A stretch of 64,000 nucleotides of DNA, taken from contig JBCCWO010000015.1 in NCBI GenBank assembly GCA_039193455.1, positions 23,174-87,173 of the forward strand. The letters are read 5' to 3'. Under the pieces are notes generated by a model, which was not told the DNA's origin, made no database searches, and saw only the letters and a program-made list of their open reading frames with translations. The translations under genes were made by a program, and so were the position numbers. Positions 59,384-64,000 of this stretch are shown here, in pieces. How positions within the stretch are numbered: the first letter of the stretch is position 1; the number at the start of each line of letters is the position of its first letter. Source of the stretch: JBCBGF01 sp039193455 (lineage in GTDB: Bacteria; Pseudomonadota; Alphaproteobacteria; Rhodobacterales; Rhodobacteraceae).

Positions 59384-59944
59384 ATGAATATGATCGCCTC
59401 CCTCCACCATGCCGTCTTTGGCCAGATCGAACGGCTTGCGCCTGTGGTCATGCCCACGCTGGCCCGCCTGATCTTTGCCGGTGTCCTGATGTTTTATTTC
59501 TGGGCCTCGGCGCTCACCAAGCTGGGCGACGGGATCTTTGGGTTCCTGAGCCCCTCGACCGGCGCCTATGCCCAGATCTATCCCCGCAAGGCTGAAGCCG
59601 TGCTCTACGACGCCACCCAGTTCAGCGGGTTCGAGAAATTCGTGATCCTCGCCGGGACCTGGGCCTAGTTCATCCTGCCGCTTCTGATCGTGATCGGTCT
59701 GTTCACGCGTCTGTCGGCGCTTGGCATGATCGGCTTTATCGTTGTGCAAAGCCTGACCGACATCGTCGGCCACAGCGCGGCCCCGGAAACCGTGGGCACG
59801 TGGTTTGACCGGATCTCGGACAGCCTGATCGTGGATCAGCGCGCGTTCTGGGTGTTCTTGCTGCTGTACCTTGTGTTCCGCGGCGCCGGGCCCCTGTCGG
59901 TCGATAACGTTCTGGTGCGGCGACAGGCGTCAGCCGAGGCCTAG
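59384..59944 (+). pseudogene. DoxX family membrane protein, interrupted by an in-frame amber codon
   Basis: Fourth gene of the buf operon, one base after the bufC stop. The frame is continuous over 187 codons except for TAG at 59666-59668, where the protein reads LAGTWA-stop-FILPLLIVIG. The missing residue is plausibly Glu (GAG to TAG). Before the stop: LARLIFAGVLMFYFWASAL; after it: LSALGMIGFIVVQSL and AFWVFLLLYLVFRGAG. DoxX proteins are four-helix quinol- or metal-linked membrane proteins; truncation would remove two helices. It may be a nonsense mutation, suppressed in vivo, or a sequencing error. Confidence 0.88.
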
Positions 59945-60259
59945 CGCGGCACGCACCTCGGCGGTCCAGCCGAGGTGCAGGGTCCCGCCATCCGCGATCA
60001 CCGGGCGCTTCATCAGCGCCGGGTGGTCGGCCAGAAGCGCGGCTGGATCGCCCCCGCGCGCGGCATCATCCAATCCCCGCCAGGTGGTGGAGCGCCGATT
60101 GATCAGCGCATCGCCAAACGCCGCCAGAAATTCCGCGATCTGATCGGGGGTCAACGGGGTCGCGCGCACGTCCTGGAGTGTCACATCCCGCCCCGCGGCC
60201 TGCGCCGCCTTGAGCGCGGCCCGGCATGTATCGCAGGCTTTGAGACCGAAAATGCGCAT
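59930..60259 (-). CDS. ArsC family thioredoxin-fold reductase (Spx/YffB-like)
   Basis: A 109-residue ArsC-family protein: LKACDTCRAALKAAQAAGR holds a CxxC, and ALMKRPVIADGG is the family's KRPxx segment. It looks like the YffB/Spx-like glutathione-dependent reductase branch rather than a true arsenate reductase. The start at 60259 follows AAGGGGA. The 3' end overlaps the doxX 3' end by 15 bases (convergent). Confidence 0.87.
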   Translation of the reverse strand: MRIFGLKACDTCRAALKAAQAAGRDVTLQDVRATPLTPDQIAEFLAAFGDALINRRSTTWRGLDDAARGGDPAALLADHPALMKRPVIADGGTLHLGWTAEVRAALGLG

Positions 60260-60425
60260 TTCATCCCCTTTTTTGAGCGATTCCCTCACGAACCACGGAG
60301 GAAGCCAAGTGTAAACCTTGTCTTTCACCGGAAATGTCCAATCTCTTATGAAGGCGTGTCACCAGATGCGCACCCCCAAGAACCCGCTGCATCGCTGCAC
60401 GGGAAGACACTTAAGGAGAGACGGA

Positions 60426-60632
60426 ATGCCCACCGGCACCGTGAAATGGTTCAACACCACCAAGGGTTACGGGTTCATTGCGCCCGATGATGGCGGCAAA
60501 GACGTGTTCGTGCATATTTCTGCGGTCGAACGCGCCGGAATGACCGGATTGGCCGACAACCAGAAGATCAGTTTCGAGATGATCGAAGGCCGCGACGGAC
60601 GGCAGTCGGCAGGTGATCTGAAAGCGCTCTGA
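60426..60632 (+). CDS. Cold-shock domain protein
   Basis: A 68-residue single CSD protein: GTVKWFNTTKGYGFIAPDD (RNP1) and DVFVHISAVERAG (RNP2), an RNA chaperone. TAAGGAGAGACGGA precedes the ATG. The upstream stretch (60260-60425) would give a long 5' leader, as in regulated csp genes; no specific thermosensor was resolved. Confidence 0.95.
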   Translation: MPTGTVKWFNTTKGYGFIAPDDGGKDVFVHISAVERAGMTGLADNQKISFEMIEGRDGRQSAGDLKAL

Positions 60633-60866
60633 CCTGGCGCCGCCACTCATTTCACCAGATCACCGGAAGAAGCTCTTAATTTAGGCAATCGCCCGGTGCG
60701 CCCTTTTGCTGCAGCGCAGCGAGATCGACGGCGGCAGGCCCCGATGCTAGGGTCTGCCCCGTGTGTAACGAGTGTCCAACGGGAGGTGGCGGCCATGCCA
60801 TATGGCGCCCTCCCGGGGCTGTTTTTGCTGTGCGCTCCACCTCCCTTTCACAGGCGAATGGAGAGG

Positions 60867-61157
60867 ATGATGGGCGAATTTCTGGCACTGCTTTCACTTT
60901 ACTACATGTGCGATGCAACTGCAGCGATGCGACCCCTGGCGGGCGACGAGCTGGCGGCCTGTACCGAGGCCTATGAGACCGTGAAGGTCTATTTCATCGA
61001 AGACTGGGAACTGGCGCCCAAGGGCTCGCTGGAGCGGTTTGCGCAGAACCTGCAAGGCTACCAGGGCTTCAAGGCCTGGGAGGCCGAGAACTCTGACCTC
61101 GTGGCGAAGCTGAAGCGCGAAGCGGAGGCCGAGGTGGTGTTCGGCGTGTCTTACTGA
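60867..61157 (+). CDS. Hypothetical small protein with hydrophobic N-terminus
   Basis: About 96 residues. The N-terminus MGEFLALLSLYYMCDATAAM is hydrophobic and could be a weak signal or anchor; the rest is helical and charged (TEAYETVKVYFIEDWE, RFAQNLQGYQGFKAWEAEN). The start is ambiguous: GGAGAGG immediately precedes two adjacent ATGs (60867, 60870), and 60858 is also possible. A longer frame to 60696 lacks support. Family not recognised. Confidence 0.6.
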   Translation: MMGEFLALLSLYYMCDATAAMRPLAGDELAACTEAYETVKVYFIEDWELAPKGSLERFAQNLQGYQGFKAWEAENSDLVAKLKREAEAEVVFGVSY

Positions 61158-61364
61158 GGGGTGATCGGGCCGCCCGACCGGGTGTCAGCGCAGCGTGACA
61201 GGCGCCGCTTTGGCGAGGCGCGGGCCTGGCGCACACCCCGTACACTGCGCGTACACCGGGGCGCGTCAGCCGCGCGTGACAGCGCGCGGGTTAGGTGGGG
61301 GAGGCGCAACGGGTGTTGGGGGTTGATGGTGTGGGCTGGGCCGCTTGAACTTCGTGTTGGTACT

Positions 61365-61376
61365 TGATACGTATCA
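61365..61376 (+). promoter_or_regulatory. Palindrome upstream of higBA
   Basis: TGATAC-GTATCA is a perfect 12-base palindrome ending three bases before the toxin ATG. This is the expected position for autorepression by the HigA antitoxin. The preceding 61158-61364 is GC-rich with repeated short motifs and no gene. Confidence 0.75.
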
Positions 61377-61379
61377 CGT

Positions 61380-61658
61380 ATGATAAGCTCCTTCGCTGAC
61401 CGCGATACGGCCAAGCTTGCGCGGCGCGAGCGGGTGCGGCGGTTTCAGAGCATCGAACGCGTGGCACTGCGCAAATTGGCGATGGTGGCGGCCGCAGCGG
61501 CGCTGGACGATCTGCGCGTGCCGCCGGGGAACCGGCTGGAAGCGCTGAGGGGAGACCGGGCCGGACAATTTTCGATCCGGATCAACGACCAGTACCGGAT
61601 CTGTTTCCGGTGGGAAAATGGAGACGCGCATGACGTCGAAATCTGCGACTATCACTGA
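61380..61658 (+). CDS. higB: HigB-like type II toxin (RelE/ParE superfamily)
   Basis: A 92-residue RelE-fold toxin, presumably a ribosome-dependent mRNA nuclease: MISSFADRDTAKLARRERVR, then LDDLRVPPGNRLEALRGDRAG and the C-terminal strand pair QFSIRINDQYRICFRWENG. The toxin gene precedes the antitoxin gene, the typical higBA order, and they overlap by 29 bases. The initiator ATG sits right at the operator palindrome, so the transcript may have a very short leader. Confidence 0.93.
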   Translation: MISSFADRDTAKLARRERVRRFQSIERVALRKLAMVAAAAALDDLRVPPGNRLEALRGDRAGQFSIRINDQYRICFRWENGDAHDVEICDYH

Positions 61659-61932
61659 GCCACTCGCGCCGACGCATCCGGGCGAGGTGCTGGCCGAAGA
61701 GTTCATGAAACCGCTTGGCCTGTCGTCGAACGCGCTGGCCGCACGGATCGGGGTGCCGGGCAACCGGGTGTCGATGATCGTTGCAGGGAAACGGGCCGTG
61801 TCGGGCGATACCGCGCTGCGCTTGGCGGCGGCGTTCGGGACGACGGCGGAATTCTGGATGAACCTGCAAAAGGGGTACGAGTTGGCCGTGGCGCGGGATG
61901 GGTTTGCGGCGGAGATTGAGCGGGTTGGGTGA
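61630..61932 (+). CDS. higA: HigA-like antitoxin (XRE family)
   Basis: A 100-residue HTH antitoxin: THPGEVLAEEFMKPLGLSS, NALAARIGVPGNRVSMIVAG (HTH), then DTALRLAAAFGTTAEFWMNLQ, the HigA signature. The start at 61630 has GGAG six bases upstream inside the toxin gene; the ATG at 61618 is an alternative. It neutralises HigB and represses the operon through the TGATACGTATCA palindrome. Confidence 0.94.
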   Translation: MTSKSATITEPLAPTHPGEVLAEEFMKPLGLSSNALAARIGVPGNRVSMIVAGKRAVSGDTALRLAAAFGTTAEFWMNLQKGYELAVARDGFAAEIERVG

Positions 61933-61976
61933 CGCCTGCCAAAGCATTTCGCAAAAAAGCGCGACGTTTCGCTGAT

Positions 61977-62870
61977 CTAACGAAAAGCGAGACGTTGAAG
62001 TGAATCTCGATAGCTTTTTATCAACTGAAATGTGGGCTGGGCATCGCGAAGCAAAACATCACTATCAAAGCCGTCTTCGTCGGTGAGACCGCAAAGCTGA
62101 CGGACACGCTTCAGTGTACTGTCTGGTACATCAACACCCTCTCCATGGTATGCAATTGTCCCAACTTTCAGTTTTTCTGTTACAACTTTGTCGCCCCGCC
62201 AGAACCTATGAACAGTTTTTCTTTCGCTCTTGACTACATCAATTGTTCCTTTGAACTGATTTTCAAAATCAAACCCATACCTATTGATCATCTGCCGCAA
62301 CTGACGAAACTTGATTGTTTTCGTCAACCGCGCGGTCTTTCGGGAGTTACGCTCCAAGTAGCGCCCGAGATATCTTATTTCCGGGTGGGATAGCTTCTTT
62401 CTGCTAAACTCCTTCAAAGCGGCTCGACGCATCACCGTGTTGTCCGCCACACTAACCATCAAATCCTCGAACTCCTTTTGCGAAACAGAGATGGTCCTAC
62501 CCATCCTATGCAACTGCAACAAAGCGCACAGAAAAGCTGAGCGCTTGTTCGCATCATAGAATGGATGGTTCTTAATGATTCCGTACATAAGGCTGGCAAT
62601 ACGCTCATATTCTGTTTCATAGACCGTAAAGCCACCAAAGCCGGTCCATTGCCTCTCAACCGTAGAAACAAATGTGGCGATTTCGCGGGGCCCTATGCCG
62701 CCAATTCCATAGTCTTCTTGAACAAAAAAATCCGCAATACAGAAATGGGCATCAAGCACATCACAATAAGTCAGCAAATGCGGAGCCTCAACCTCACGAC
62801 CAAAATCCGGTAAAAGTGCAGAAACGCGAGAATGCTCTTCCCTTAACCTTTTCGAGGCCAGAACAACCAT
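61977..62870 (-). CDS. Doc/Fic-type protein with HicA-like C-terminal domain
   Basis: A 297-residue, clearly AT-richer gene. Residues about 30-150 form a Doc-type Fic domain with the motif NHPFYDANKRSAF (H102; K replaces the AMPylator glycine, as in the kinase Doc). Residues about 185-265 resemble a HicA-type double-stranded-RNA-binding-like fold: KFRQLRQMINRYGFDF, KGTIDVV, GEGVDVPDSTLKRVRQLCGL. The HicA catalytic GSH triplet reads GTI here, so activity is doubtful. No cognate antitoxin is adjacent. It begins directly at the stop of a truncated thyX. Confidence 0.75.
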   Translation of the reverse strand: MVVLASKRLREEHSRVSALLPDFGREVEAPHLLTYCDVLDAHFCIADFFVQEDYGIGGIGPREIATFVSTVERQWTGFGGFTVYETEYERIASLMYGIIKNHPFYDANKRSAFLCALLQLHRMGRTISVSQKEFEDLMVSVADNTVMRRAALKEFSRKKLSHPEIRYLGRYLERNSRKTARLTKTIKFRQLRQMINRYGFDFENQFKGTIDVVKSERKTVHRFWRGDKVVTEKLKVGTIAYHGEGVDVPDSTLKRVRQLCGLTDEDGFDSDVLLRDAQPTFQLIKSYRDSLQRLAFR

Positions 62871-63329
62871 CTACCCGACTACTTGCAGAAACTCCCGCCA
62901 CTCTCCCTTCGACATCCCGCTCGTCTCCTGCGTCACCTCTTCCCCCGCAATCATCCGCTTCACGCAGTCCACCGCCTTCGCTGACAGGGTCGCCCCGCCC
63001 ATCCGGTAATCCTCGAACGCGGCATAGGCGAAGGGGACCCAGTCCTTGACCATCTCGCAGATCGCCTCGGCATAGACCCGGATTTCGTATTGGGCGTGGG
63101 CGTCGGCGCGCAGGCGCAGGAAGTGGAAGAGGTTGTGGAGGTCCACCTTCCAGTACCACTGCGTATAGATGTTGGCGGGCAGGTTCATGCGCGCGAGTTC
63201 ACGGGCGAGGCCGGCCTGGCCGTCCTGGCTGAGCATTTCCTCGTAGTGGTCATAGGCGCGCATGCTGTCCTCGCGCAGGATGTCGAGGACGCGTTGCGCC
63301 TCGGCCCCCCCCAGGGGGTTCCACCCCAC
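62871..63329 (-). pseudogene. thyX: Truncated thyX (flavin-dependent thymidylate synthase), C-terminal part only
   Basis: The 152-codon frame matches the C-terminal half of ThyX: DHYEEMLSQDGQAGLARELAR, NLPANIYTQWYWKVDLHNL and FHFLRLRADAHAQYEIRVY. The N-terminal half with the RHRxxSxNxxSxR FAD/dUMP motif is absent. The left part is joined to a truncated alpha/beta hydrolase at a C-run near 63303-63310. A GTG at 63329 opens the frame by chance. Thymidylate must be made by another enzyme elsewhere in the genome. Confidence 0.88.
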
Positions 63330-63769
63330 ATGGTGGTGAAGGTTTCGGCCTGGGCATGCAGATCGCCCGTTCCAAGTGCCGCTTCGACGCCGGCATTGTC
63401 CGCCTTGTAGCGGGCGTAGGCATCAGGATCATGAAGGCGCGCTGCCGCGAAATAGACCGGTTCGATCAGCACTAGGTCCGTCACCAGATCGGGACGCTCC
63501 ACCGCCAGCCGCAAGGCAACCGTCGCACCGAAGGAATGCCCAATGACCGGCCCCGGACCCGTCATGACTTCCCTGGCCCAAGCCACGCATTGTGCCTGAT
63601 AATCCAGCGTTTCATCCCAGGGCGGGCTTTTCCCGTGGCCGGGTAGATCAATGCCAAAGCCGCCGCCGAGCGACGTCGCCAAGGGTGTTAAAACGCCCGA
63701 ATGCGCCAAGGCGCAGTGCAGATAAAGCGCGCGTCCCGGGCCCTCCCACCGCCTGAGAAATGGCGTCAT
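63312..63769 (-). pseudogene. Truncated alpha/beta hydrolase, N-terminal part
   Basis: N-terminal 150 or so residues of a hydrolase: LYLHCALAHSGVLTPLATS, GIDLPGHGKSPPWDE, nucleophile elbow PVIGHSFGATVALRLA and LVTDLVLIEPVYFAA, then TMWGGTPWG, after which the sequence switches to thyX. The catalytic aspartate/histidine region is lost. The frame continues out of phase through thyX to 63185. The start overlaps the stop of the upstream isomerase gene (ATGA). Exact breakpoint uncertain by about 20 bases. Confidence 0.85.
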
Positions 63770-64000
63770 GCAGCGAGGTGCCGGTCCAAATCCTCAATGC
63801 GGTCCTGACCCCAGAAGCGCGCGCCGTCATCGGTGATGTAAAAGGGTGCGCCGAAAGCACCGTCACTCACCGCGTCTTCGAGGTTCTGAGCATAGGTCTC
63901 CGCCCCCGCCAAAAGGCCACTGTCGGCCAGGCTGGGATCAAAGCCCGCGGTCTCCAGACAGCTTCGGATAACCTCGTCCTGCGCGATGTCCTTTTCCTCC
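63766..64000 (-). CDS. 2-hydroxychromene-2-carboxylate isomerase / DsbA-like family (partial)
   Basis: The C-terminal 77 residues of a thioredoxin-fold, GST-kappa-like isomerase: EVIRSCLETAGFDPSLAD, the conserved GAFGAPFYITDDGARFWG (cis-proline region) and QDRIEDLDRHLAA at the end. Family members isomerise hydroxychromene carboxylates in naphthalene-type catabolism or act as GSH-dependent enzymes. The 5' end lies beyond the window. Its stop overlaps the start of the truncated hydrolase. Confidence 0.85.
   Translation of the reverse strand, partial: EEKDIAQDEVIRSCLETAGFDPSLADSGLLAGAETYAQNLEDAVSDGAFGAPFYITDDGARFWGQDRIEDLDRHLAA

Noticed and set aside
62871..63329. Functional short ThyX
   Set aside because: The FAD/dUMP-binding RHR motif half is missing, and the frame opens with a chance GTG inside hydrolase-derived sequence.

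Overview
The window is GC-rich chromosomal DNA of an alphaproteobacterium, most likely a marine Rhodobacteraceae/Roseobacter-group bacterium. The clues are the glyQ...glyS-PPDK block, the purA-DUF2842 and secG-pyrG neighbourhoods, a class I PHB locus (phaR-phaP-phaC/phaZ), a SAM-II riboswitch ahead of metZ, and two copies of a short intergenic repeat that I recall from Rhodobacterales genomes. No rRNA, tRNA, CRISPR array, prophage or intact insertion sequence was seen.

Layout. 1-8 kb: a cell-wall hydrolase (cut by the window edge), a pyruvate phosphate dikinase-like enzyme, and glyS and glyQ with three small genes between them. 8-17 kb: a SPOR/peptidoglycan-binding pseudo-protease, TrkH, FolE2, a glutamine amidotransferase, LysR with a small divergent protein, DUF302, GNAT, and metZ behind a SAM-II riboswitch and an intrinsic terminator. 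17-28 kb: hydrolase, GST, a lower-GC LysR/NAD-epimerase pair between two non-coding stretches, purA, secG, pyrG, TerB. 28-36 kb: an amino-acid-type ABC importer followed by a glutamine amidotransferase, a glutamine-synthetase-like ligase, a DegT aminotransferase and a LysR gene. 36-41 kb: the PHB locus with three TGC-rich inverted repeats that look like PhaR operators. 41-43.7 kb: a decayed tandem duplication of the phaZ end, a small secreted protein and an alpha/beta hydrolase. 43.7-53 kb: a LacI-associated probable catabolic cluster (MetE-like protein, methyltransferase, bicupin, PPOX, two SnoaL-like proteins, SDR, HisD-like dehydrogenase) with two matching LacI-type operators. 53-60 kb: an ArsR-SRPBCC fusion with an apparently leaderless promoter, thrS, and a bufferin-type RiPP operon (DUF2282 precursor, DUF692 oxidase, DUF2063 partner, DoxX broken by an amber codon). 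60-64 kb: ArsC-like protein, cold-shock protein, HigBA, a Doc-type protein with a HicA-like tail, and a deletion junction that truncates thyX and an alpha/beta hydrolase.

The most notable points are the bufferin operon with its nonsense-interrupted DoxX gene and an internal hairpin, the LacI/HisD-like cluster of unknown substrate, the Doc/HicA-like protein starting exactly at the end of a truncated thyX, the decayed tandem duplication beside phaZ, and the transporter-ligase-aminotransferase cluster. Functions come from reading the translated sequence and recalling family motifs; no database search was run.
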